Part shown: positions 48,906 to 58,835 of the stretch, one piece after another
Position numbering within the stretch: position 1 is the first letter of the stretch
How the letters are laid out: the number at the start of each line of letters is the position of its first letter
Assembly (NCBI RefSeq): GCF_013426205.1
Contig: NC_089423.1
Location: 3,286,001-3,350,000, forward strand
Reading direction: 5' to 3'
Length of the DNA stretch: 64,000 nt
From: Metarhizium brunneum
Taxonomy: Eukaryota > Ascomycota > Sordariomycetes > Hypocreales > Clavicipitaceae
The notes under the pieces: generated by a model
What the model was told of the DNA's origin: nothing
The model's database searches: none
What the model saw: the letters and a program-made list of their open reading frames with translations, nothing else
Program-made: the position numbers and the translations under genes

Positions 48906-49035
48906 ACGGCAGAATATATTTACCTACCATAAAATATACAGTAATATATTATAATATAAAGCCTGATATCCAGGTACCTGGTGGGGCGCGAGCGCACCTA
49001 GCAAAAAGAGTGAGCCCGCCGAGCAATTGAATTGA
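48906..49035. repeat. Second copy of the MITE-like repeat
   Basis: In reverse complement this stretch matches the left half of the element near 6.3 kb over about 95 bp: GCTCGGCGGGCTCACTCTT, TGCTAGGTGCGCT, ccaggtacctgg then atatcaggctttatatta and taatatatt. The other terminal arm is missing or diverged. The far side carries the tatattctgccg block shared with the copies near 14.0 and 23.0 kb. Confidence 0.65.
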
Positions 49036-49622
49036 CAGGCAAACGAGGCATCCCATCCTCTGACAACCTGTTCACAGCACAATGGAACTCAACCTTGGCA
49101 GGGTTCTAACTTCTGCCACCATTCCAGAGCATTGCATACGCGAAATATCTTCAACGGCGCTGCAGCGTATTCGACTTTACATTCATATATTATTTATTTA
49201 TTTTTAATACGAATCGGGAGTAAATGGATCCTGGAAGGCTGCTGATGACAAAGCGAATTATATTATGAGGCGCTGAAACAGATCTTTCTCCATAACTCTC
49301 TCTTTCCAGAAGCATAGTGAAAAGCACAAAGAGGTATTTGCTCTTTTCGCCTATCGGGATACTCTTCGGCATGTTTCCAAACCACTTCACGGCAATATTG
49401 AAAGAGGGCTGGAAAAGAGGGAACTCAGTTCGTCGTCCGAACCTCCATTTAGTGACCATCATTGATGTCAACTCTGGGCACTTATGGAGCGATGTGGGTT
49501 GCAGCGCTCATGCATACAGCTCCCAATAGACGGACTCATACATTTGTATGTGCCCTATCCCTGAATTGCCATGTACCTACCACCCTTCTACGCGGCCATC
49601 CCGCCAACCGTCCATCCTTAGC
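49036..49622. other. AT-rich intergenic stretch
   Basis: About 590 bp between the repeat copy and the HNH pseudogene. It includes a TATT-rich tract (tatattatttatttattttt near 49185). A 93-codon minus-strand frame at 49190-49471 has no recognised domain. It could be more decayed sequence like its neighbour, but I cannot show that. Confidence 0.4.
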
Positions 49623-50345
49623 TTAACCAAATGGCCAAGTGAGGTTGTACCATCGACTTGTATAATTTGCTCCTCTATCTTGAAGTATTTCATGTATGTA
49701 ATGCCTAGCTTCAGATAGATGCACAAGAAGTCGAGACAAAGGCGGGTCGATTATTGGAGCTGCGAAAAGGCAGCGGGTGGTTGGTAAACGTGAGATATTA
49801 TCAAGGCCGGCATACTTCAGAAATGTATTGATTCTGTATGTATTCGAGGACTCGTCCACAAGCTCAATAAATTTCCAAATTGTCAAAACAACGATGCCGC
49901 TCGCGCTTAAGGGCTACCTGTCGATTTCCGGTCCATTAATAAGATGGATAACGTCCGTGTCAAACATGTTTAAAATCTCTAAAGCTACTTGTCTAGAATA
50001 CTTCAAACATTAGTACGCCAACTATTGATTAAAAATAGGTAGTAATAGGGAAACATACCAGGAGCGAACTACGTCATGACTTTATCAAGGAATATGGTAA
50101 AATATAAGCAGCTTCTAACTCGGCGTGATCACCATCTAGGGGATAACCGTTATCGTCTCGCGGGTCACCATGGTTTTCTTTAACGCGCTTAAAAAACTTA
50201 TCTCGCTGAAATTTACGTGAGATCACACAGCGATATCGGTCACGTATAAGATAGTCTGTTTGAAGCGATCACAATCAAGATGACGTTCCCATAAATGTCT
50301 CCTCATGTGAGGGACCACGGGAGTGGTTTGTGATGAAGGCACAAG
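49623..50345 (-). pseudogene. Broken fungal HNH-nuclease-type gene
   Basis: Pieces of one fungal HNH-endonuclease-domain family appear in order on the minus strand but in interrupted frames. First comes RRHLWERHLDCDRFKQTIL, then after a one-base shift IRDRYRCVISRKFQRDKFF and GYPLDGDHAELEAAYILPYS. A TGA follows at LIKS. Next are VALEILNMFDTDVIHLINGP and EIDR, then a TAG. Finally there is an 87-codon frame with NTYRINTFLKYAGLDNISRL and IIDPPLSRLLVHLSEARHYI. The CVISRKF start, the histidine of the DGDHAELEAAYILPYS core and the ILNMFD / VIHLI blocks fit what I recall of this family. An intron could lie between the middle pieces (a GTATGT donor and a TACTAAT branch-like site are present), but it does not restore one frame. 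The surroundings are AT-rich. Start and full extent are uncertain. Confidence 0.72.
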
Positions 50346-52857
50346 AGCTTGAGGTGCAATGACAAGTGTTTTATTGCAAGAGAGCTAATTGAAGTTGGAA
50401 GCTTGACCATGATGGTTAGTGGAGTTCGGATAAATCCCCCTATCGGGCTTTCAGGGGTAGCTGATGGAACTTCACGAACCAGACTGCATTTACTCATCGG
50501 AGGGTTGTGCCGAGAGTGGCGTGTACAGCTGGTTGTAAGTATGTACAACAAGCTCGACTGGATCGCATGGTCCAATCTATGGAGTACAGTATCGCGTGTG
50601 AAGATGCCTCACAAAGCCAATACCTTGGCTGTGTAATACCTGTTCCTTGCGTTGCATATCGTCCGGGGTATCTTCTTGAGAGGGAAGAACTGGGAACGGT
50701 GCTGCCTTTACGCATGAGATACTCCATTGCATCAACAATCACGTATAGAAAGTCGCGAAACAAACCAGTACAGCAAGGGAGACCGAATTCCGGGGTTAGT
50801 TTTGCAAGGAGCTCGACAGAGCTTGGTTGGTTGAGTATTGATAGAACGGTATACTAGTGCAGGAGCCCGAATTGAAACGGTCCATGGCCCCATGGTTACT
50901 GGGACCACCGTCGGATTGGCGGTACTGCAGCTAACCCTAGCATGGTGTAGGCCTCTCATCCGCTAAGAGGTGCATGAACAGGTTTTGCTTCTCTGATGCC
51001 CTCCGAGATGATAGCTGCAACAGTGGGGGGCCATATCGCCGTTGGCCATTCTCGTCTTTGGCCAGGCTTCCCGAGCTTGCTAGTGGAGAGACGGCCTTGC
51101 TTCTTTCGAGAGTTCACGATACGACATCTCTCGGAGCTTCTCAGGCCCTGGCAGGAATAGCAAGCAGTCGAGTACTTGGCATCGCACCTTAGGCAGGGGG
51201 GCTGAGGTGGATAGGGGATGACAAGCTGAGACAAAATGAAGGCGCCCGCAATACGTACGGAGAGCAGACTGCACAACTAGTATCCGGGTTCAAAAGAGCG
51301 GATGTATGGAGTGTTTGGCAAGCGAGAGACCGGGGCTCCGGGTCTTTCTCAAGTGTGTGGGATAACGATTGCATGGCATGTGAGGCGGATGGATGGATGT
51401 GTTTGATATAAAGTCTGGTACTCGGCGGAGGTGCAGGGTTCAGGGTAATATCACCAGTTGACAACAGCGGCGACTGTGCCGGGAAGGAGCGACCCAACAT
51501 TGGACTTCAAGCTCCCGCGTGTTTTGAGCTGTCAAGTGGTGCCACGCTCATGGTGGGCTTCAATGTTGGCTCACAGTGATTGACAATATGCACTGTACTC
51601 CGTACTGGAGGGTATCTGCGACGTAACTGACACCGAAACTGCGATTTGCTTTCTTTGCGCTGCTGTGCGCCGTTCTTTTGTGGTCCCCCCACGTCGATCT
51701 TTATGGCCTCTCCGTCCCGTCAATTGGGAAAGAGGTGGTCAAAGCACGGCACCTACCATGGCAAGGGGATTTGGCAGCCAAGCTTCAGCCCAAGTCGATG
51801 GCTGTCAACGGGTGCCTGAGCGCAACATGGAAACATGAACCTTAACCCAGTGGCGCGGATTGACTGATGGACTGACTGATTGAGCATGCATGCGTACAAC
51901 ATGCAACTCACAGGATCAGGTAGGTGGTTCCTCGCTTGAGAGCATGGACCGCAAGCCCCAATGCACAAGACCTGGGGCGTGGGTAATTGACGCAACACAG
52001 CATGGACCACGACATCTGGACGCTTGCCGCTTGCCGCTTAACGCTCGACATCTATTGAACAGCTTAAAGGCTGCGGCGCTTGGCAGTGCACTCATCGGAC
52101 TGGATGGTCCAAGATGGGTTTAGGCTCTCCGGCAGCTGGTGGGGCCCCATTCTAATTGAGCGACGGCAACAGTTGGCCAAGCCTGCTGTCCCACCCGCCT
52201 CCCCTCCTGCAGCCCAGGGTCCCAGGTCCATCTCGGCCAGGGCCATCCTTTTGCATCGATGTCTGCGACCGTCAACCACATGTTGGCCTTCCCTTTGCCA
52301 TCCCCAACTACTCCATACCAAGAAGCACCAGACAATCTACTTGGTGTTTCTGCCAGAGTGCCCGTCCGGCACCAGCCAATCCACTTGCCCGAGTGCTGTG
52401 GTGTCCATCGCCGTCCTTTAAGTTTGGCCGTTGCCCAATCTGTTGCAACACTCGTTCGTTGCCTCTCCTTCTTGGTCTATAAATCCGTTTCCTTTCAATC
52501 TTCTTCCCTTCCTACCACGGGTTCTTTAGTGTGTTGAAGCAAGCTGTCGGAAACGACAAGTCCGTTTTCGTCTCGTCTGCAGAGCTGCTGCAATTCGAGT
52601 CGTTACGCGCCCGCCTTCGTGTTCTGCCCGCACCGGCTTTTACGTCCTTTTTTACCGGACCTTCTCTGTACCTCGTCTGCTCGTCGGCGCCTCGAACCTT
52701 CAGACAACTGTGGCCATTTTATAATCCCTTCACTTGAATCTGTTTTCTCTTTGTCAGCTTCAGGCGTCTTTCTCCATCTCGCCTGTCTACATCTCTCTCG
52801 GCCGGCGCAAAAAGTCCTCCCGAAGCACCCTCTTCAACGTTACCAAACTGGGTTATC
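50346..52857. other. Intergenic region upstream of the MFS transporter
   Basis: About 2.5 kb with no supportable gene. Overlapping frames on both strands (for example 50507-50857 plus) show no domain. TTCAATGTT at 51559 and TACTCCGTA at 51596 are copies of the recurring 9-mers described in findings. The last 400 bp form the transporter promoter and leader. Confidence 0.5.
52478..52483 (+). promoter_or_regulatory. Probable TATA box of the MFS transporter gene
   Basis: TATAAA lies 380 bp upstream of the transporter ATG. It is followed at once by a pyrimidine-rich run (ccgtttcctttcaatcttct), the usual arrangement of TATA element and transcription start zone in filamentous fungi. It would imply a leader of roughly 330 nt. 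Confidence 0.45.
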
Positions 52858-54795
52858 ATGTCTACCAATGTCGACGAAAAGTCCAAGGACGCCCATGTTC
52901 GCCAAACCGGCTCATCGTCGTCAAGCGACAATGATCCCCCCGCTGGATTTCTCCCGGCCACTGCTGGTGTCACCAATGTCGACGCCGCCTGGAAGTTCCT
53001 GAACGAACATCGCGACGCCGAAGGCATCGATGCGGTTAATCTGACTGCTCTGCGCCACAAGATCGACTGGCACATTGTTCCCCTCATGTTCCTGTGTTAC
53101 ACTATGCAATTCCTCGACAAGGTTATCCTGAATGTGAGCCACACCCTGTTCACCACCTTTCTTTCCCAAGCGACATCTGCAATTCTTTGGCCCGTACCAA
53201 GGTCAGGTTGCAGTGTCGCAGTTGGCAATTACCCACGATTGCTTAATCGCTAACCATCAACTCGCCAGTATGCCGCCGTCATGGGAATCAACAAGGACCT
53301 GAAGCTCCAGGGCAATGATTTCTCCAATGTTGCCACGTTTCTCTTCGTTGGTCTGCTTTGCTTCGAAGTTCCCAACAGTATGTTGCCCCTGTCGCATAGC
53401 AGAACAGCGACCGGAAACGAACTCTTCGCTGCGAGGACCATATTTGGCTAACACATGGCCTGCTGCAGTTTACTTCCTTCAAATCTTTCCCGCCGCCAAG
53501 TGGCTCGGAGCCAATGTCACTCTCTGGGGCATCGCAACTGCATGTGGTGCAGCTGCCCACAATTACCAGAGCTTGCTTGTCTCGCGTATCTTTCTCGGCA
53601 TCTTCGAGGCCACTATTGCCCCCTCTCTGATGCTTATCAGCAGCCAATGGTACACCAAGTCAGAGCAGGCTCCCCGTTTCTCCTTCTGGTATCTTGGTCT
53701 GGGTCTTGGTCAAATTGTCGGCGGTCTCGTTTCCTTCGGTTTCCAGCACATGACGCCCGGTGCCGCCCTGGCTGGTTGGAGAACTATGTTTGTCGTCCTA
53801 GGATGTTTGACTGTTGTCTTCGGCATCTGCACTTTGTTTTTCATCCCCGATACCCCAATGCAGGCCAAGTGGCTGTCCGACACCGAGAAGGTTGCTCTTC
53901 TGAAGCACATCAGTGTCAACCAAACCGGTATCCAGAGCCGCAAGTTCCGGGTCAAGGAGATTTTCGAGGCTCTGCTAGACCCTCAGATCTATCTCTTGAT
54001 TCTGTCCGTTGTTTTGCTGTCTGTTTCGAGCGGTGTTGTCACCACTTACTCGGCTACTCTGATCCGCAACATTCTATCCGACGAGCCTCCAGCATGGGCT
54101 CCAAAGAAGGCCGCTCTGCTCAACATGCCATCGGGTATTGTCAGTATCTTCTTTACACTAATGGTCGGTTACGGTATTCGTAAGAAGTCGCACAGGTGGG
54201 CATGGATCATTGCCTGTATCATTCCTGCGTGAGTACCCAGCATCCGCTTGGCGGTCGTAAAATCCGAGCCGCGTGGGCTAACTTGTCGAAACCAGAATCA
54301 TTGGTGGTGCCCTGATGTCTTTCCTGCCCAAGTCCAACAAGGCTGGGTTGCTGGCCGGTATCTACCTTGTCAATGCCGTCGTCGCGCCTCTCACAATCTT
54401 CTACAACGTAAGTCGGTATCCATTTTTGCCTGGCCTGGGGTGTGGCGTATCGACTAACTCAACCTCACTTTTAGTGGACTGTTGCCAACTGTGCTGGTGC
54501 CACCAAACGAGCCTTTGCTGCTGCTATTATTTCTGGCTCCTTCTCCCTCGGCAACATTATCGGACCTCAGACATTCCAGGCCCGTGACGCCCCCGATTAT
54601 CACCCTGCCAAGCTGGCTGTCATGGGTACACAAGCCGGTTGCGCCGTCACCACTTTCGTGCTGTTCCTATACTATGTATGGGCCAACAAGCGCCGAAATG
54701 ACCGCAGCAAGGAGACGGAGGAGCAGTTCCTATCCCCCGAGGTTTGGGCCAGCCTAACCGACAAGGAAAACAAGCATTTCCGCTACACTTACTAA
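52858..54795 (+). CDS. MFS transporter, Dal5/allantoate permease type
   Basis: This plasma-membrane major facilitator is of the anion:cation symporter (Dal5-like) family, whose members carry allantoate, ureidosuccinate, vitamins or other carboxylates. The substrate here is unknown. Exons 52858-53133, 53269-53377, 53469-54228, 54296-54407 and 54475-54795 give 525 residues. Family signatures are ALRHKIDWHIVPLMFLCYTM, QFLDKVILNYAAVMGINKDL, LVSRIFLGIFEATIAPSLML, SSQWYTKSEQAPRFSFWYLG, FFIPDTPMQAKWLSDTEK and ISGSFSLGNIIGPQTFQARD. About twelve hydrophobic segments fit the fold. Both termini are polar and cytosolic by family. All four introns fall at positions consistent with frame and motif continuity. 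The gene converges on PEP carboxykinase, 1.04 kb away. Confidence 0.9.
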
Positions 54796-55834
54796 GGAGG
54801 AGTGTATCGATTTGCATGGTGGAAAGGTGAAGATACCCAAAACAGAAAGGCTTCCTGCCTGTCACGCGAGACGTGAAGTTACGTGTAGAAATATGGTATT
54901 GGACATGGGGGCAGCGTAGTGTATTTTGTATTAAAGTTGTATGAGGAGGCATCTTGTTGTAGATATTTGAGCGACACAGTTTTTGTATTTGTCTGTTGGA
55001 TGTAACCAGGACATCGAAACAGAGAGACGAATTGCACATGAAAGGGAATGTTTTTCTTCATTTCGCACATGCCAGACATGATCACTTGCAGCAGATCCCG
55101 GCCCCGAGGAACATTTTGGAGTGTACCTGTCGTGGGTGTGTCCGTTGGCAAACTCGGGCCAGTGACTAGTCTGCCAGGGAGTTTATTCTTTCCGTATGCT
55201 GCCTCGCCACGGAATGGTCCGTGTCTCCCTGGTGAAATGGAGTCTGACTGGAATACACCAGCCTGAAGGATAGGATAACAATAGGCTTCCGTGTGCGGCT
55301 AATGCCTGACTTGCCGTCGACCAAGTCGAGGATATTGAAACTCTGCCTCTTCTTGACCAGTCACGTACTCGAGCGCTCGCAGGTGCGAAACTTCCCACAC
55401 ATGTAGGGCTCACTACGCAGCTACCATGTCAACTGAGACGCATCCTTTTGATTCACAGTCAAAGTCCAAGTCGTTGGCCTTGTAAGATACATTGCGACCA
55501 TCTGGACAAGTTGAGGCTGGAAATAAGATTCACACCATGCACGTCGAATGGGAAAAAACACTGACTGGATGTAAGCTTCCATTAAGTACCTGCCTACACT
55601 TGTGACCATTGTCATAATCATGCTACATGTCCAAAATAATCGCACCCCCATGGGGCGCAGATGGTTAAAAACAAGACGCCATCCAAAGCAGTGTATCCCA
55701 AAACAAAAACAGACAAAAATTTTAAAATCGTGAGACGGGGGTAGATGATCTAGGGTACCCCCCTTACTCCCACTGGACGTGGCCCAAGATTAAAAAAAAA
55801 GATTCGCAAATCCAGCACCAAATATGCCCACTCT
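54796..55834. other. Convergent intergenic region MFS / PEP carboxykinase
   Basis: About 1 kb between two gene 3' ends, expected to contain both 3' untranslated regions. No domain-bearing frame or RNA gene is seen. Confidence 0.5.
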
Positions 55835-58800
55835 TTACACCGAAGGACCAGCCTTGACAACGTCCTCGGTAGCCTCGCTCTCGTACTTGGTAAAGTTCTC
55901 GCGGAAGAGCTTGCCCAGCTTGACAACTTCCTTCTGGAAGCTGTCGGAACCAGCCGTCCAGGCCTTCTCGGGGTTGAGCAGGTCGGCGGGGACGTTGGGG
56001 CAAGACTTGGGGACCTGGAGGTTGAAGACGCCGTAGTTCTCGTACTCGACCTTGGCCAGATCGCCCGAGTGGATGGCGTCGAGGATGGCACGGGTGTACT
56101 TGAGGGGGCACCGCTTGCCGCCCTGGCTGTGGCCGGCGCCGACCCAGCCGGTGTTGAGGAGCCAGGCGTTGGCCTTGTGCTGGTCGATCTTGTCGGCAAG
56201 CATCTTGGCGTATCGCATGGGGTGCAGGGCAAGGAAGGGCTGGGCGAAGCAGCTGGAGAAGGTGGCCTGGGGCTCGGTGACGCCGTCCTCGGTGCCGGCC
56301 ATCTTGGAGGTGTATCCGGAGATGAAGTGGAACATGGTCTGGGCACGGTCCAGCTTGGAGATGGGGGGCAGGACACCGCGGGCGTCGCAGGTGAGGAGGA
56401 TGATGTTGGAGGGCATGCTTTCTGACAGGCAGGGAATCTTGGCGTTGTTGATGTACTCGATGGGGTAGGCGCATCGGGTGTTCTCAGTCAGGGTAGAGTC
56501 GTCGTAGTCGACTTCACGGGTGTCGGGGTCGAAGACGACGTTCTCGAGAACGGATCCGTAGCGGATGGCGCCAAAGATGTCAGGCTCCTTCTCGGCGGAC
56601 AGGCCGATGCACTTGGCATAGCAACCGCCCTCGATGTTGAAGACACCACGGTCACTCCAGCAGTGCTCGTCGTCACCGATCAGAGCACGGTTGGGGTCGG
56701 CGGAGAGGGTGGTCTTGCCGGTTCCGGACAGACCGAAGAAGAGGGTGACATCGCCATTCTTGCCCTCGTTGGCGGACGAGTGCAGGGTCAAGACGTTGTG
56801 CTTGATGGGCATCTCGTAGAAGAGAACCGTGAAGACTCCCTTCTTCATCTCACCGGCGTACTCGGTACCCAGGATGACCATCTCCTTCTCGGCGAAGTTG
56901 ATGGCGACTGAGGTGGGAGAGGTCATGCCCTCGGTGTAACGGTTGGCAGGGAACGACCCGGCGTTGTAGATGGTGTAGTCGGGGTGGAAGTGCTCCAGCT
57001 CCTCACGAGGAGGGCGGATGAGCATGTTTCTCATGAAGAGGGCATGGTAGGCGCGGGCGCAGATGACACGAACGCGGATGCGGTACTTCTCGTCCCAGCC
57101 GGCATAACCGTCGATGACATAGATGCGGTTGCGGGTGTTGAGGTAGTCGACAGCACGCTCACGGTTGATCTTCCAGACCTGAGGGGGGAAAGGAATGTTA
57201 GTCAGAAACCACCATGACTATATGATGTCTTACGAAAAAAAAAAAAAAGGATGAAAACAATTACAACGCAAGAAAGTGAACAAACAGCAATGACAGGCAG
57301 CCCAGCCCCAGGCGGCAGCGACTCGAGAAATGATGCATTTCACACTTGCGCATGCGGTTCCTCTCGTCCAATGTCTCGGACCCCTCCACGTACTGGAACC
57401 CGTCGAGCAGTCCTCGCACATGCAGGGGGGGAGTACCGGCCGCAGCACCGAGGGTTGCACAAGACCTGTAGGACCCGGAGGACCTGCAGGGACACAAACG
57501 GGTTCTCGACTCGGTTCTCGACAGTGGTACTCGGATCGAATCGGGACGAGTCGCGCAACTCAGCCCAGTCCAGACCCTGCCATGGCCAAGTGTGGAGGAT
57601 CTGACTTTTGAGACGGAACAACAGACGCCTCCGGACTGGGGACCGCTTAGGCTCGGGCTGCCGATTAGGCAGGCTGTGGGGCAAGAGCCAAGGCAAAAAA
57701 GCATGTGTGAGCGGGGCAGCAGAGTGGCCAATGGCGGCACCTGCGTTTCCAGGACTCGGCACCAACAAATTCATCACCATGAGGCCTGCATTGCCGCAAT
57801 AGCTGCAGAGGCAAGGTGTGGATTGTGGCCAGCATATGTAGCGAGCGAGAGAGCGAGCTGAGAGTTCCAGCATCGTCGCCCGACAACTGGTTGCTGCTCG
57901 ATGCGATGCTTCTGCCTCGGGCTGTCGTCACGAGCTGCGCCAAAACGTGGGGCAGCGCAAACGGGGGGGAAAAAGGTACATTGCACATTGTGCACTGTGC
58001 GTGCGGCAGAGTCATGCATGGAAGTCTGGGGTTTCGGCTCGCACATCCGGCCCTCAGGCGACACAGCATTCCCGCGGCATGCACGACATAGAAACAGGCG
58101 GCAGAATCAATGAACGGGCGCAGCGCAGCTTACCTCGGTGCTCATGGGCTTGTTGACGGGACCCCACCAGATGTCGTTTTCTGATGACGGCTCCTGGACG
58201 ATTCGCTTGTCGAGGGGTGAGCGACCAGTCTTCTTTCCGGAGTAGGCAGTCAGGGCACCGCTCGAGGTGATGGCGGAACCCGTCTCGTAGACGAGAGCAT
58301 CTTCGTAGAGAGCGGCCACTGAGGGGTTGGGGATCTGTGCACATCAGGCTTGTTAGATTTATTGAGAAAAAAAAATCACATGCCCAGCGGGTTCTGTGGT
58401 CTTGACGTACAATAGCGACACGGTCGTAGTCAATGTGGGCAGTCTCGTGGAGCTCCTCCTCAAGCTCGGTGTGGTTGTGGTGAGGCCTGGGTAAAGGAAT
58501 AGATGTAAGCAAAACTGAAGCGACCACATGGCCGGGGGGCCCGGAGGGAGGAGGAGAATCAACTTACTGAACACCGCCAGGGTGTAAAGCGGTCTTGTTG
58601 ACGTTGCTGGAGATCACTGTCGGCTTGTTAGACCCAGAGCCATGAGAGGCGACGTCATGTTGACGACTTGAGAGACCAAGAAGGGAAGCGACACGAAAAA
58701 AAAAGACAAGACAGAGAGGACAAGGAGCTACTCACTCTTGCGCAAATCAGTTCTGGATTCTTGAATCTTGAACCTTGGGCCTTGGACAGAGGGATCAGTG

Positions 58801-58835
58801 TAAGGAGATGCGGTCCTGGCGATGGGGTCCTTCAT
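55835..58835 (-). CDS. PCK1: Phosphoenolpyruvate carboxykinase (ATP)
   Basis: This cytosolic gluconeogenic enzyme converts oxaloacetate and ATP to phosphoenolpyruvate, CO2 and ADP. Exons 58835-58736, 58616-58568, 58486-58411, 58334-58134 and 57178-55835 give 589 residues. Landmarks are [60 protein letters not shown], the kinase-1a loop [20 protein letters not shown], the metal-site segment [20 protein letters not shown], and [20 protein letters not shown]. The fungal enzyme is usually about 550-560 residues. The first 33 residues ([20 protein letters not shown] onward) are therefore extra. An ATG is also formed across the first splice (A at 58736, TG at 58616) and would give 556 residues. I kept the upstream ATG because it is in frame with A at -3. 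The fourth intron is 955 nt. By analogy with other fungi the gene should be glucose-repressed. Confidence 0.94.
57179..58133 (-). other. Very long intron in the PEP carboxykinase gene
   Basis: GTAAGC donor after KPMSTE and CCCCTCAG acceptor before [13 protein letters not shown]. Both exon ends are fixed by the continuous family sequence across the join ([15 protein letters not shown]). The 955 nt between them are GC-rich with no domain-bearing frame on either strand. A string resembling a tRNA B-box (ggatcgaatcg near 57535) was checked, but the flanks do not form a T-stem. Confidence 0.85.

Noticed and set aside
42109..54795. Receptor, monooxygenase and MFS transporter as a secondary-metabolite cluster
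   Set aside because: The genes are spread over 12 kb with large gaps, and there is no core synthase or pathway regulator among them.
55750..56474. Minus-strand frames of 208 and 236 codons within PCK1
   Set aside because: They are alternative frames of the highly codon-biased carboxykinase exon, full of Pro, Ser, Arg and His with no fold.
57525..57560. tRNA B-box-like string in the long PCK1 intron
   Set aside because: The bases on either side do not pair as a T-stem, and no acceptor or anticodon stem could be drawn.
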